From assembly GCA_049610385.1 (NCBI GenBank), contig JBMYZL010000009.1, positions 1-64,000 of the forward strand: DNA of 64,000 bases, read 5' to 3'. This DNA comes from JBMYZL01 sp049610385 (lineage in GTDB: Bacteria; Bacteroidota; Bacteroidia; Flavobacteriales_D; Sanyastnellaceae). Below are positions 25,600 to 35,217 of this stretch, in pieces. Below the pieces are notes generated by a model. The model was not told the DNA's origin and made no database searches. It saw only the letters and a list, made by a program, of their open reading frames with translations. A program made the translations under genes and the position numbers. How positions within the stretch are numbered: position 1 is the stretch's first letter; each line of letters opens with the position of its first letter.

Positions 25600-27573
25600 A
25601 TGTCCCCTGGCCCATCGAAGATGAAAAATTATCCCGCCGGCCCTCTCCTTTCCAAAATCGAACTCCCGTCAGACTTGCGGGAGAAATTCGACAAGGCAGA
25701 CCTTCCCGCCTTGGCCGATGAACTTCGGCAGTATATCATCGATGTGGTGTCTGAACAAGGTGGCCATTTCGGGGCGAGTCTTGGTGTCGTGGAATTGACG
25801 CTTGCTTTGCATTATGTGTTCAACACGCCAGAAGACCGAATCGTTTGGGATGTCGGTCACCAGGCCTATGGTCACAAGATTCTAACCGGTCGTCGCGATC
25901 GTTTCCCCACCAACCGACAATTTGGTGGGCTTTCTGGTTTTCCCAAACGAAGCGAAAGCGAGTACGACACGTTCGGTGTGGGTCACAGCTCCACATCGGT
26001 TTCGGCGGCCTTGGGTATGGCGGTGGCCAGCCGCATGTCTGGGAATCGAAATCGCCAGCACATTGCTGTGATTGGTGATGGGGCGATGACCGCAGGATTG
26101 GCCTTTGAAGGGCTGAATCATGGTGGGGTGGAAGACACGAACATGTTGGTTGTTTTGAATGACAACTGCATGTCCATCGATCCCAATGTCGGTGCATTGA
26201 AGGAATATTTGACCGATGTGACCACATCCCACACATACAACAAGGTCAAGGATGAAGTCTGGCATTTGTTAGGACGCATCAGCAAATTTGGTCCCAATGC
26301 GCAGGCCATTGCCCAGAAAGTAGAAAATGCGGTCAAATCCGCCATGCTGAAGCAGTCGAACCTATTTGAATCGCTCAATTTTAGGTATTTCGGACCTGTT
26401 GATGGCCACGATGTGGAACACCTCACTGAAATCCTCAACGATCTGAAGGACATCCCAGGACCCAAGTTGTTGCATTGCGTCACCGTGAAGGGAAAAGGGT
26501 ATGCCCCTGCAGAGGAAGGGAGCCCCACAAAGTGGCATGCTCCGGGCTTGTTTGACAAAGTGACTGGTGAATTTCATTCCAGTGTGCCTTCCGGCCCCAA
26601 ACCGCCAAAGTTTCAGGATGTTTTCGGGCACACCATCATCGAATTGGCGAAGGAAGATGTTCGCATCGCCGGCGTGACCCCTGCCATGCCCACTGGTTGT
26701 TCCCTGAAATTCATGTTGGAAGAAATGCCTGAACGGGCATTTGACGTAGGCATCGCTGAACAGCATGCCGTTACTTTTTCAGCTGGACTTGCCGCTGAAG
26801 GAAAAGTCCCATTCTGCAACATCTATTCAAGTTTCATGCAACGTGCGTACGACCAAGTAATGCACGATGTCGCGTTGCAGAATCTTCCCGTGGTTTTTTG
26901 TTTGGACCGAGCCGGTGTAGCCGGTGCGGATGGACCCACGCACCACGGAGCTTTCGATTTGGCCTACATGCGATGCCTGCCCAACATGGTGGTGAGCGCG
27001 CCAATGGATGAGGTGGATCTGCGCAACTTGATGCTTACAGGGGCTCAAAGTGGAGTGCCATTCACCATTCGGTATCCCAGAGGGACGGGCTCCATTGTCG
27101 ATTGGCGGCAGCCCATGAAGCCCCTCAAAATCGGAACGGGTCGCCGATTGAATGCAGGTGATGATGTGGCCATTCTGACCATTGGTGCCATCGGAACTCA
27201 AGCCACCGAAGCAGTGCAGGACTTGAAACGACGAGGGGTTTCAGCGGCCCATTATGACATGCGTTTTGTGAAGCCCATCGACGAAAACTTGTTGCACGAG
27301 GTTTTCGGTCGCTTCCAACAAGTCATCACGGTGGAAGATGGTTGTGTCGTGGGTGGATTTGGCAGTGCCGTTTTGGAGTTCATGAGCGAACAAGGTTATC
27401 AGGCAGTCGTGAAAAGACTGGGAATCCCAGACCAATACATTGAACACGGTACCCAAAATGAATTGTATGCGCAGTGCGGCTACGATGCCACAGCCATCGT
27501 CGAGAGCGCCGTGGAAATGGTTGAAGAAGCACGTACGCGTGATGCTGGAAGCACCCAACCCCGAATTGCCTGA
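25600..27573 (+). CDS. dxs: 1-deoxy-D-xylulose-5-phosphate synthase
   Basis: Dxs condenses pyruvate and glyceraldehyde-3-phosphate using thiamine diphosphate, the entry step of the non-mevalonate isoprenoid pathway; ispG of the same pathway is at 47574. The 657-residue protein shows HFGASLGVVELT, VWDVGHQAYGHKILTGR, the ThDP motif GDGAMTAGLAFEGLN, the central GPVDGHD, and the transketolase-type C-terminal half (FDVGIAEQHAVTF and FCLDRAGVAGADGPTHHG). The first ATG (25600) is used; a second at 25621 would shorten it by seven residues. The DUF2480 gene follows after nine bases. Confidence 0.97.
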   Translation: MSPGPSKMKNYPAGPLLSKIELPSDLREKFDKADLPALADELRQYIIDVVSEQGGHFGASLGVVELTLALHYVFNTPEDRIVWDVGHQAYGHKILTGRRDRFPTNRQFGGLSGFPKRSESEYDTFGVGHSSTSVSAALGMAVASRMSGNRNRQHIAVIGDGAMTAGLAFEGLNHGGVEDTNMLVVLNDNCMSIDPNVGALKEYLTDVTTSHTYNKVKDEVWHLLGRISKFGPNAQAIAQKVENAVKSAMLKQSNLFESLNFRYFGPVDGHDVEHLTEILNDLKDIPGPKLLHCVTVKGKGYAPAEEGSPTKWHAPGLFDKVTGEFHSSVPSGPKPPKFQDVFGHTIIELAKEDVRIAGVTPAMPTGCSLKFMLEEMPERAFDVGIAEQHAVTFSAGLAAEGKVPFCNIYSSFMQRAYDQVMHDVALQNLPVVFCLDRAGVAGADGPTHHGAFDLAYMRCLPNMVVSAPMDEVDLRNLMLTGAQSGVPFTIRYPRGTGSIVDWRQPMKPLKIGTGRRLNAGDDVAILTIGAIGTQATEAVQDLKRRGVSAAHYDMRFVKPIDENLLHEVFGRFQQVITVEDGCVVGGFGSAVLEFMSEQGYQAVVKRLGIPDQYIEHGTQNELYAQCGYDATAIVESAVEMVEEARTRDAGSTQPRIA

Positions 27574-27582
27574 AAACCACGG

Positions 27583-28086
27583 ATGGGCGACATCATCAAC
27601 AAGGTCAAGACCAGTGGTCTGGTACAAATCGAACTGAGAGAACTCTTGCCACCAACCCAAGTGAAGGGCTTGGATTTGGCGCCAATGCTATGGGAAGGAA
27701 TGGTGCTGCGGGAAAAACCATTTCGTGATGCCTTGAAATCCATGTCATGGAGCCCATGGGAAGGCCATCGGGTTGCCTTGCATTGTTCCACTGATGCCAT
27801 CATTCCCGATTGGGCTTGGATGCTTGTGACCTCGAAGTGTGCAGAGCATGGACTCGTTGTGGAAGTGGGGACAGCTGACGAAATCCGGACCCGAATGCAT
27901 CTTCGCAACATCGACAATTTGGATGCTTCGCGTTATGAAGATGCACGACTCGTTATCAAAGGTTGCAGCACGATGGGTGGCCCCGAAGTCTTGTCTGCTT
28001 TGGTGACCAAACTGCAACCTGTGGTTCGAAGCTTGATGTTTGGCGAAGCCTGTTCCACAGTTCCCATCTTCAAGCGACGGCAGTAA
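27583..28086 (+). CDS. DUF2480 family protein
   Basis: The 167-residue soluble protein begins MGDIINKVKTSGLVQIEL and contains GMVLREKPFRDAL, then ALHCSTDAIIPDWAWMLV and the late segment DARLVIKGCS, which fit the DUF2480 family confined to Bacteroidota. No enzymatic role is established. It lies nine bases after dxs and 12 bases before polA, so the three are probably one transcript. Family recognition is from pattern; function is unknown. Confidence 0.85.
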   Translation: MGDIINKVKTSGLVQIELRELLPPTQVKGLDLAPMLWEGMVLREKPFRDALKSMSWSPWEGHRVALHCSTDAIIPDWAWMLVTSKCAEHGLVVEVGTADEIRTRMHLRNIDNLDASRYEDARLVIKGCSTMGGPEVLSALVTKLQPVVRSLMFGEACSTVPIFKRRQ

Positions 28087-28098
28087 CTTGCCCCCGCG

Positions 28099-30915
28099 AT
28101 GATCACACCCCAATCCGATAAAAAGCTTTTCTTGCTGGACGCCTACGCGCTCATTTTCCGAGCGTATTATGCTTTCATCAAAAATCCACGCATCAACTCC
28201 AAAGGCTGGAACACCAGTGCCATTTTCGGCTTCACAAATGCAGTTCTGGATGTCCTGAGAAACGAGAAGCCCACGCATTTGGCCGTGGTCATTGACCCCC
28301 CTGGCGGAACGTTCCGGAATGAGGTGTTTCCTGAATACAAAGCGAATCGAGACGAAACGCCTGAGGACATCAAAAGGGCTGTTCCGTGGGTGAGTAAAGT
28401 GTTAGAAGCCCTCGATGTTCCTTTGCTTTCTCTGGCCGGTTTTGAAGCCGATGACCTTATCGGCTGCTTGGCAAAGCAAGCGGGAGAACAAGGATTCGAT
28501 GTCTACATGATGACCCCGGACAAGGACTTTGGCCAACTCGTGACCGATACGGTGCGGATGTTCCGGCCCGGCCGAGGTGGTGGACCGGCCGAAGTTTGGG
28601 GGCCTGAAGAAGTCTGTGAGAAGTTTGGCGTGGATCGTCCTGAACAAGTCATCGACCTTCTGGGACTGATGGGAGACAGTGTGGACAACATTCCAGGAAT
28701 CCCAGGTGTAGGTCCGAAAACCGCTTCCAAATTCATCAAACAATATGGCAGTCTAGAGGGACTGCTGGAAAATGCCAGCGATCTCAAAGGCAAAATGCGT
28801 GAAAAGGTAGAAGCCAATGTTGAGCAGGCGAAGCTGTCGAAAGATCTCGCCACCATCCGTGTCGACATGGACTTTGCTCTGGACATTGACGCCATGAAAA
28901 CGGGCGAGCCCAAACCTGATTTGTTGCGTGAGGTGTTCGAGGAATTGGAATTTCGGACGCTGGCTCTTCGTGTTTTGGGGGAGGCCCCAGCCGCTCCTGT
29001 AGGGACAAAGGCACCCTCGGCCTCCGGACAATTGGGCATGTTTGATGCCCCTTCATCGGAGTCCAAAACCGAGACACAAAATCCAGCAGATGGATTCAAG
29101 GACATCGCAAATGTGCCGCATCAGTATCATCTCGTTCTGACATGGGCCGATTTGAAGAAATTGATTTCCACACTGTCCGAGGCCGACACCTATGCTTGGG
29201 ACACAGAGACCACCGGATTGAATGTCATGACTGCGGAACTTGTGGGGATGTCCTTCTGCATCGATCCGGGAGAAGCATGGTGGGTCCCCGTCCAACATGG
29301 AGAATGGACCCATGCAGATGAATTGCTTGCTGCGTTTTCCACCATTTTCGAAGACACGAAAAAATCCGTGGTTGCCCACAATTTCAAGTACGACTACAAA
29401 ATACTTGCCCGCCGAGGGGTCCGGATTGCTAACCGCATCTGTGATACCATGGTGGCGCATTATTTGATTCAGCCAGATGGCGCTCACGGGTTGAATCGAC
29501 TGGCCGAGACTGAATTGGATTATGCTCCCATCGCGATTGAAACCCTCATCGGCAAAAAAGGAAAGAGCCAAAAAACCATGGCCGATTTGGACCCTGCATC
29601 CATCACGGATTATGCCTGTGAAGATGCCGATTTGGCCTTGCAATTGTGGCAGCGATTCGAGCCGATGCTGCAAGAACACAACGCGAAACAACTGTTCGAC
29701 AATGTGGAAATGCCCTTGGTCAGGATATTGGCAGAAATGGAGCTCGAAGGCGTGCGCATCGATGCCGAACACCTGCGAACATACAGTGCGCAACTTGAAG
29801 TCCAAATCCAAGCCTTGAATCAACAAATCCAGACATTGGCTGGCACAGCATTCAACGTAGACAGTCCTCGTCAATTGGGGCCCATTTTGTTCGAAGGTTT
29901 GGAAATTCCATCAGGGCGATTGAAAAAAACCAAAACAGGACAGTATCCCACTGGGGAAGAAGTTTTGACGAAACTCAAAGACCATCACCCCATCATTTCC
30001 AAAATTCTGGATTACCGCAAACTGAAAAAGCTGCGCAGCACGTATGTCGAACCCTTGCCGACACTGATTCACAACGAGACGGGCCGCGTTCATACGCATT
30101 ACATGCAAACTGTTGCGGCCACAGGACGTCTGAGTTCAAAAGACCCAAACCTGCAAAACATCCCGATTCGCACACCTGAAGGAAGGGAAATCCGTAAGGC
30201 CTTTGTTCCAGGCGACAAGGACCGGGTGCTGTTGGCAGCAGACTACAGCCAAGTGGAGCTGCGCATTGCCGCGGCATTGAGTCAAGATCCAGGCCTCATC
30301 GAAGCTTTTGTTTCTGGAGAGGACATCCATGCAGCAACAGCCGCTAAAGTATTCGGTGTGGCCCTCGAAGAGGTGACAAGGGAACAGCGAAGCCAAGCCA
30401 AGGCAGTCAACTTTGGGATTTTGTACGGCCAAGGTGCGTTCGGGTTGGCCAACACCTTGGGCATTTCCCGTCGCGAAGCCAAATCAATCATTGACGCTTA
30501 TTTCGCACAATTTTCGGCCCTCCAGTCCTTCACAGCAGACGCGGTTGAAAGGGTGCGTGAAACCGGCTATGCCGAAACCGTGCTGGGACGACGTCGTTTG
30601 CTTCCCGACATCCATTCCAACAACGCCACCGTTCGGGCATTTGCTGAACGCAATGCCGTCAACGCCCCGATTCAAGGATCTGCTGCCGATATCATCAAAG
30701 TGGCCATGGTCCAAATCGATGAGGCCCTGAAGGCTTCTCACCTCAAATCACGCATGATCATGCAGGTGCACGACGAACTGGTTTTCGATGTACCCCGTGA
30801 GGAGGTACATCAACTCATGCCCTTGATTCAAAAGCACATGGAGGAAGCTGTTCGGCTCGATGTGCCCTTGGTGGTTGAAATGTCAACAGGTGAAGATTGG
30901 CTGGAAGCCCACTGA
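28099..30915 (+). CDS. polA: DNA polymerase I
   Basis: PolA fills gaps and removes RNA primers in repair and replication. The 938-residue protein has all three domains: the 5'-3' nuclease (about residues 8-290; FEADDLIGCLA and GDSVDNIPGIPGVGPKTA), the 3'-5' proofreading domain with its acidic residues intact (AWDTETTGLN near 367), and the polymerase domain (about 540-938; LLAADYSQVELRIAA near 713, QVHDELVFDV near 887). An active-looking proofreading site is usual in this phylum. The start is the ATG after a 12-base gap from DUF2480. It converges on the secreted-protein gene ending at 30920, with four bases between. Confidence 0.97.
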   Translation: MITPQSDKKLFLLDAYALIFRAYYAFIKNPRINSKGWNTSAIFGFTNAVLDVLRNEKPTHLAVVIDPPGGTFRNEVFPEYKANRDETPEDIKRAVPWVSKVLEALDVPLLSLAGFEADDLIGCLAKQAGEQGFDVYMMTPDKDFGQLVTDTVRMFRPGRGGGPAEVWGPEEVCEKFGVDRPEQVIDLLGLMGDSVDNIPGIPGVGPKTASKFIKQYGSLEGLLENASDLKGKMREKVEANVEQAKLSKDLATIRVDMDFALDIDAMKTGEPKPDLLREVFEELEFRTLALRVLGEAPAAPVGTKAPSASGQLGMFDAPSSESKTETQNPADGFKDIANVPHQYHLVLTWADLKKLISTLSEADTYAWDTETTGLNVMTAELVGMSFCIDPGEAWWVPVQHGEWTHADELLAAFSTIFEDTKKSVVAHNFKYDYKILARRGVRIANRICDTMVAHYLIQPDGAHGLNRLAETELDYAPIAIETLIGKKGKSQKTMADLDPASITDYACEDADLALQLWQRFEPMLQEHNAKQLFDNVEMPLVRILAEMELEGVRIDAEHLRTYSAQLEVQIQALNQQIQTLAGTAFNVDSPRQLGPILFEGLEIPSGRLKKTKTGQYPTGEEVLTKLKDHHPIISKILDYRKLKKLRSTYVEPLPTLIHNETGRVHTHYMQTVAATGRLSSKDPNLQNIPIRTPEGREIRKAFVPGDKDRVLLAADYSQVELRIAAALSQDPGLIEAFVSGEDIHAATAAKVFGVALEEVTREQRSQAKAVNFGILYGQGAFGLANTLGISRREAKSIIDAYFAQFSALQSFTADAVERVRETGYAETVLGRRRLLPDIHSNNATVRAFAERNAVNAPIQGSAADIIKVAMVQIDEALKASHLKSRMIMQVHDELVFDVPREEVHQLMPLIQKHMEEAVRLDVPLVVEMSTGEDWLEAH

Positions 30916-30919
30916 CCCT

Positions 30920-31360
30920 TCAATCGGCCTTGCTCCCCACCAAAACCGTTACACAACCCTCGTGGAGAATGGCCGCGTCTGAAGCAGGCACAGAAATCTG
31001 TACCAAAAGCTGCTGGGTGGTTTGCACTTTGAAGTCCACGTAATCGCGGTCTTCGGAGGCTTTTTCAGAGCTGTACAAGGTCGCGCCAGCAGCGTCGAGA
31101 ATTTGATACTCAATATCGCCCAAAATCGGGTGACTGCATACCACCAAGCGGTAGTCTTGCCCCGCAAGGAAAGTCAGCATCAATTCAGCCTCATCCCCTG
31201 GAATCAGGATCGCGCTGTTGTAGTTGTCATTCTGAATGTAGCCTTCCAACTGCGTCATGCAAGTGCGCTTTGTGAAGGAGCGGCATTGGGCATGCGCTTC
31301 CGCAGTTGACAAGAGGGCAAATGCACCCCCGAGCAAAATGGTGAAAATAGCGTTCTTCAT
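30920..31360 (-). CDS. Small secreted protein of unknown function
   Basis: The 146-residue product has a clear signal peptide (MKNAIFTILLGGAFALLSTAEAHA, cut before QCRSF). The mature part contains four cysteines (C26, C34, C80 and one near the end in HEGCVTV), perhaps two disulfides, and reads as an all-beta domain (LMLTFLAGQDYRLVVCSH, DIEYQILDAAG, LLVQISVPAS). This resembles small pre-peptidase C-terminal-like beta domains, but I cannot name the family. It follows the lipoprotein gene by 18 bases on the same strand and is likely its partner in transcription. Confidence 0.75.
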   Translation of the reverse strand: MKNAIFTILLGGAFALLSTAEAHAQCRSFTKRTCMTQLEGYIQNDNYNSAILIPGDEAELMLTFLAGQDYRLVVCSHPILGDIEYQILDAAGATLYSSEKASEDRDYVDFKVQTTQQLLVQISVPASDAAILHEGCVTVLVGSKAD

Positions 31361-31378
31361 CGTTCTTAGGGGTTGAAA

Positions 31379-32341
31379 TTATTGGACTTGAACCAAAGCG
31401 TTACGCACCGCATTCACTGCGTCCGAAATGGCTTGCAGGGCGGAATCATCGGCGTGAAAAGTCGGGCCACCACCGATCACAATCATCGCATCATCTTGAG
31501 CAGCTGAGGCAGCACCTGCCACAACGGATACCCCATCAAATGCCGCTTCAATCGGCGCCATGGCTTCCAACATTTCAGTCAAAGCTGGTGTCGCCTGGTA
31601 AGAACGGCACAAACGCATGACGTCATCCAACGTGAGCTTTTGTTCGGCAATCCGAGACTTCAATTCGACTGGGGCTTCATCCATATGACGCGTCGCTAGG
31701 TAAAGGCCCTCAATCCAGCCCGACGCAACGACCAAACCGGCTAGGTCTTCCATGCCGTTGGCTTTGAGCTGCTCGTTCAAGTCGTAAAAACTATCTGATA
31801 CAATGTTAATGAGGGCCGAGCGATCATTGCGGTTGTCACTGGCGCGCTTCATCACCTCATCGCTGATGACATTGCTCAGGCCCAAAGCCTGTGCCAGTGA
31901 CTTCACTGTACGCAAATAATCAAGTGCCGCACTGTTCTCCTCAAAAATAGTCGCATAACTCAGGTCGGCCCCGTATACCCCAAGGCTCATGGCCTGCCGA
32001 ATGGAGGTGGTGTAACTTTTCAAGTTTTCTGTGGGGTTGAGTGCGTCTCCATGGAATTCCGCTCCGCTTCGTTGAATAAGTGACGCAGTTTCCATAGGTG
32101 ATGGTGCCGCATGAAATATTTTTTTCAGTGTGGTTGTGCGATTTGACACCGCCATGCCATCATCGGACGCATCCACCTCACTGTCAGCGTCGGACACGGC
32201 TGTGGTGGTTGAAGCAGATGCCGGGTTTGTGGCATCGCCCTCGTCGGTGCACCCGGCGAAGGAAAACAAGATCACGATCAAGCAGGCTAAGGAGCCCATC
32301 AATGCAAGTCGAGATGTCCAAGAAAAGGTGGAAATGCGCAT
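31379..32341 (-). CDS. Lipoprotein of unknown function
   Basis: The 320-residue product starts at the ATG 32341 and has a signal peptide ending in a lipobox (FSFAGC, cysteine near residue 31), followed by a Thr/Ala/Asp-rich linker. The rest is mainly helical (TASLIQRSGAEF, SIRQAMSLGVYGADLSYATIF, ALSQAL-type stretches, DLNEQLKANGMEDL). A glycine-rich IVIGGGP sits near the C-terminus. I do not recognise the family. It is co-oriented with the small secreted protein 18 bases downstream and with the M43 peptidase upstream. A TTG 60 bases upstream opens the frame earlier but is a poor start because the lipobox context fits the ATG. Confidence 0.75.
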   Translation of the reverse strand: MRISTFSWTSRLALMGSLACLIVILFSFAGCTDEGDATNPASASTTTAVSDADSEVDASDDGMAVSNRTTTLKKIFHAAPSPMETASLIQRSGAEFHGDALNPTENLKSYTTSIRQAMSLGVYGADLSYATIFEENSAALDYLRTVKSLAQALGLSNVISDEVMKRASDNRNDRSALINIVSDSFYDLNEQLKANGMEDLAGLVVASGWIEGLYLATRHMDEAPVELKSRIAEQKLTLDDVMRLCRSYQATPALTEMLEAMAPIEAAFDGVSVVAGAASAAQDDAMIVIGGGPTFHADDSALQAISDAVNAVRNALVQVQ

Positions 32342-32431
32342 GGGTTGAGTAGATTCAGTTTTCACACGGAAGTTCTTTGATGAACTTTCGTATACGCGCA
32401 ATTCCTCAAAAAGTTCTACACGGTGATGTGT

Positions 32432-34561
32432 TCAATCCACGATCAATCGCCGAGTCGTCCGGATGCCGTCCACATCGACCATCACCAAATACAAACCCGC
32501 AGGCCATCCAGCAGTAGAAACCTGCATTTTGTGCAAACCCGCTGGTCGACGGGAGGCGGTCATGGGTTGCGCAATCAATCGCCCAGTCAAGTCCCTGACC
32601 TCCGCCGATAACTCGCGAGCTAAAACCGTCCGAAATTCCAATGCAAATGGTCCCGAAGCGTCCACGGGATTGGGGTAAATCCGCATGTCCAATTGGCCAG
32701 AGGACGCCGCTTCCGCAATGTCATTTGACCCGACAGCTGTAATGTTGATATCGTCCAAGAAAATGTTGTTGCCCAAACGGCTTTCAAACTCAAACTTCAG
32801 TCTGAACTTGTTGGTCAAATAGGTCTCATATGGCAAAACCAAGGTATACTCATTCCACTCCTCGATGCCATTCGGGATGAACATAAACGGATGCGGGGGC
32901 GCTGATTGCAAATCCGTGTATCCACGGTGCATGCGGCGAAGGTTCCAAGAAGCTCCACAGTCCCCAGAAGCGTAAATTTTCAATCGGTCATCTGTGTCAT
33001 CCTCATCTTCATCGGTTCCGCGGTATGCATAAGCCCACTTGTAGTTGACGTGTATTTCCACGGCATCGGACATGTCCATTGTTGAGGTGATCAAGGCATC
33101 CGTATTGAATTCAATGTCATTGCTGTAATTCCGAATCCACATGGATTGGCCACCCGTGGCAGATCCTGCGCTGGTCAACTCCCAACCATCACCATCGATG
33201 AAGGTGTCGTCGTGAAACCAGTCGCTGTTGTCCAGCATTTCCGCTTCAAAGCCATCGACAAACGGCAAATCCATGGCCCCTGCAGGCAAAACTTGGAGGT
33301 AGTTGGATTCCAATGATGACACCGATTCAATTCCATTTCCTGCAGTCAACTCCACATCATAAAACCCCGGAAGATCAAAGGTCACCCACGGAGACTCTCC
33401 TTCCGCCGAGATGCCATTGCTGAATTGCCAAGACCATTCGGTGACACCATGGTATGAATCATCAAAAAATTGCACCGAATCTCCAGCACAGATGGTCCGG
33501 CGATCTGATGAAAATCGAGCCACGCACAAAATGGGTTCTAACGATACGCCAGTGGCCTCGAGATTCTCATCTGTCCATAGCTCATTGCGATCAGCCACTC
33601 CGCTAAACATAGCGGCGCGCATGCGGTCGATTTGGCCTTGCGAAAACATCCGTCCACAATATGAGTATTCCATGTAATTCTGAACGTTGTCAATAGAGCC
33701 ACAGCTCTCGCCGTCCAAAGTGCATGATGTCCACCCACGGGTCTCTGGGGTGTCGTCCACCAAATCATCTTGATCACAATTGTCGGCCTCACCCGGGCTG
33801 TTCGAATTTCCCCAGGTGTGCCGCAAGTTGATCCAATGACCCACCTCGTGGGTCAAGGTTCTCGAGCGATAATTGTTGCTTGTGCCAATGTTTCCGGTGT
33901 AGTTGTGCGCCAAAACGATTCCGTCATTAACCGCGTTTTGATTGTTCGCAACCGAACTCGGATACAAACTGTAACCTGCAGCTCCGGCTGCATTGGCTAC
34001 CACCCAAACATTGAGATAACTCTCTCGTGGCCAATTGATTAAATCTTTCACATCCCCATCACCCACATACGTCAATGGCGACTGAATCCGATTGATGCCC
34101 GTATGACAATTGCCTTGAGGGTCCTTTTGTGCCAATCTTAACTCTATGAATGCATCGCCGGTGATGTCAGTGAATTCCGAAATGATTTGGTCGGCATCGG
34201 GATTCAAAAAACGCAAATCACGATTCGCCACTTCTATCGCACTGAGGACTTGTTCATCACTGATGTTCTCCGGTCCATTGTCATGAACGATATGAAACAC
34301 AGTGGGAATGATGATAAGCTCATCTCGGTTTCCCACCACACCTTGCGTGATGAAGTCCCGAGTGAAGGCTTCCAAGGTGGCCTCGTCGGCCAAAGCTTGC
34401 TGTCGAGTTTCCGGATGGGTTTGAAACAACCAACGCGTCGCATGGAGGTGTCCACAAGCTTCGACAACTGGCGACTGCGCCCAACTCCAAAACGCAAATC
34501 CCACGACGGCCCATCCGACCAACATGAATCGCACAACGATTCCAACCCATGGATTTTTCAT
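32432..34561 (-). CDS. Secreted M43-type zinc metallopeptidase with T9SS sorting domain
   Basis: This 709-residue extracellular protease has an N-terminal signal segment (about 9-29, ending FWSWAQ), a propeptide-like stretch, and a metzincin catalytic domain with the zinc site HEVGHWINLRH at residues 238-248. The usual glycine is replaced by Asn, as is typical of the M43/cytophagalysin group. MEYSYCGRMFSQGQ supplies the Met-turn. A PKD-like domain (about 345-415; FSNGISAEG and GFYDVEL), a jelly-roll-like region, and a C-terminal T9SS type A sorting domain (MRIYPNPVDASG to TTRRLIVD) follow. It is probably exported and processed by T9SS. The ATG at 34561 is preferred over an upstream TTG. Confidence 0.92.
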   Translation of the reverse strand: MKNPWVGIVVRFMLVGWAVVGFAFWSWAQSPVVEACGHLHATRWLFQTHPETRQQALADEATLEAFTRDFITQGVVGNRDELIIIPTVFHIVHDNGPENISDEQVLSAIEVANRDLRFLNPDADQIISEFTDITGDAFIELRLAQKDPQGNCHTGINRIQSPLTYVGDGDVKDLINWPRESYLNVWVVANAAGAAGYSLYPSSVANNQNAVNDGIVLAHNYTGNIGTSNNYRSRTLTHEVGHWINLRHTWGNSNSPGEADNCDQDDLVDDTPETRGWTSCTLDGESCGSIDNVQNYMEYSYCGRMFSQGQIDRMRAAMFSGVADRNELWTDENLEATGVSLEPILCVARFSSDRRTICAGDSVQFFDDSYHGVTEWSWQFSNGISAEGESPWVTFDLPGFYDVELTAGNGIESVSSLESNYLQVLPAGAMDLPFVDGFEAEMLDNSDWFHDDTFIDGDGWELTSAGSATGGQSMWIRNYSNDIEFNTDALITSTMDMSDAVEIHVNYKWAYAYRGTDEDEDDTDDRLKIYASGDCGASWNLRRMHRGYTDLQSAPPHPFMFIPNGIEEWNEYTLVLPYETYLTNKFRLKFEFESRLGNNIFLDDINITAVGSNDIAEAASSGQLDMRIYPNPVDASGPFALEFRTVLARELSAEVRDLTGRLIAQPMTASRRPAGLHKMQVSTAGWPAGLYLVMVDVDGIRTTRRLIVD

Positions 34562-34579
34562 CACAGCAACGAACGGTTT

Positions 34580-34605
34580 CAATTTACAGGAACCTGCAAT
34601 TTACA
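34580..34605 (-). promoter_or_regulatory. Direct repeat upstream of the M43 peptidase gene
   Basis: The nine-base sequence TGTAAATTG (minus strand) occurs twice, 17 bases apart (34580-34588 and 34597-34605), starting 18 bases before the peptidase ATG. The copy nearer the gene could act as a degenerate -7 box (TAAATTGA); the pair could also be a binding site. The remaining 125 bases up to the rhodanese start show a TACTTTTA sequence (34702-34709) that may serve that gene. Confidence 0.25.
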
Positions 34606-34730
34606 ATGAAAAGCCGCACTTTCACGCCCTTCATACCGCTCTTGAACCCTACCCAGGGGTCAGATGTAACTCAGGTCACCCAATTCTGCGCAGCCCGACT
34701 TTACTTTTACCCCGTATCGAAAGACACATC

Positions 34731-35216
34731 ATGACGCGACACATTCCACAACAATCGACTTGGGTCCTTGCCTTGCTCATCGGACTCAGCACCGCTTGGA
34801 TCGCATGTGAATCTTCAAGCCACGCTGACGCCTCGAATGCCCTGACCCATTCTGCACCAACTCACAGGGCGGAAGATGTCGATGTTGAGCGATTTGTGGC
34901 CCTCCTCGCAACCTTAAATGACCCCATTTTGTTGGATGTTCGCTCCGATGAAGAGTGGGCAGAAGGGCACCTGCCAAACGCGTCCTATATCCCATTTGAA
35001 GCAGAAGATTTTGAAGCCCAGTTGCAAGCATTGGACAAGAATCGTTCGGTTTTGGTTTATTGCGCCGCTGGCGGACGGAGTTCTCATGCGATGGGTGTAT
35101 TGAATCAAGCAGGCCAAGCAGAAGTATTCAACCTCTTGGGCGGCATCCGCGATTGGGCCGCAGATGGCCAACCGGTGGTCCATGGCGACCCCCACCCCAT
35201 CCAATCACCCAATTGA
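34731..35216 (+). CDS. Rhodanese-domain lipoprotein
   Basis: The 161-residue product has a signal sequence with a lipobox-like end (STAWIAC, cysteine near residue 25) and then a single rhodanese domain: LLDVRSDEEWAEGHLPNA, and the active-site loop CAAGGRSSHAM with the catalytic cysteine, then FNLLGGIRDW. Such domains carry sulfur as a persulfide on the cysteine; here it would act outside the inner membrane. The start is the ATG at 34731; the frame runs open further back but without family residues. One base separates it from the fatty acid hydroxylase gene. The lipobox has a Trp at -3, so lipidation is probable rather than certain. Confidence 0.85.
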   Translation: MTRHIPQQSTWVLALLIGLSTAWIACESSSHADASNALTHSAPTHRAEDVDVERFVALLATLNDPILLDVRSDEEWAEGHLPNASYIPFEAEDFEAQLQALDKNRSVLVYCAAGGRSSHAMGVLNQAGQAEVFNLLGGIRDWAADGQPVVHGDPHPIQSPN

Positions 35217-35217
35217 C

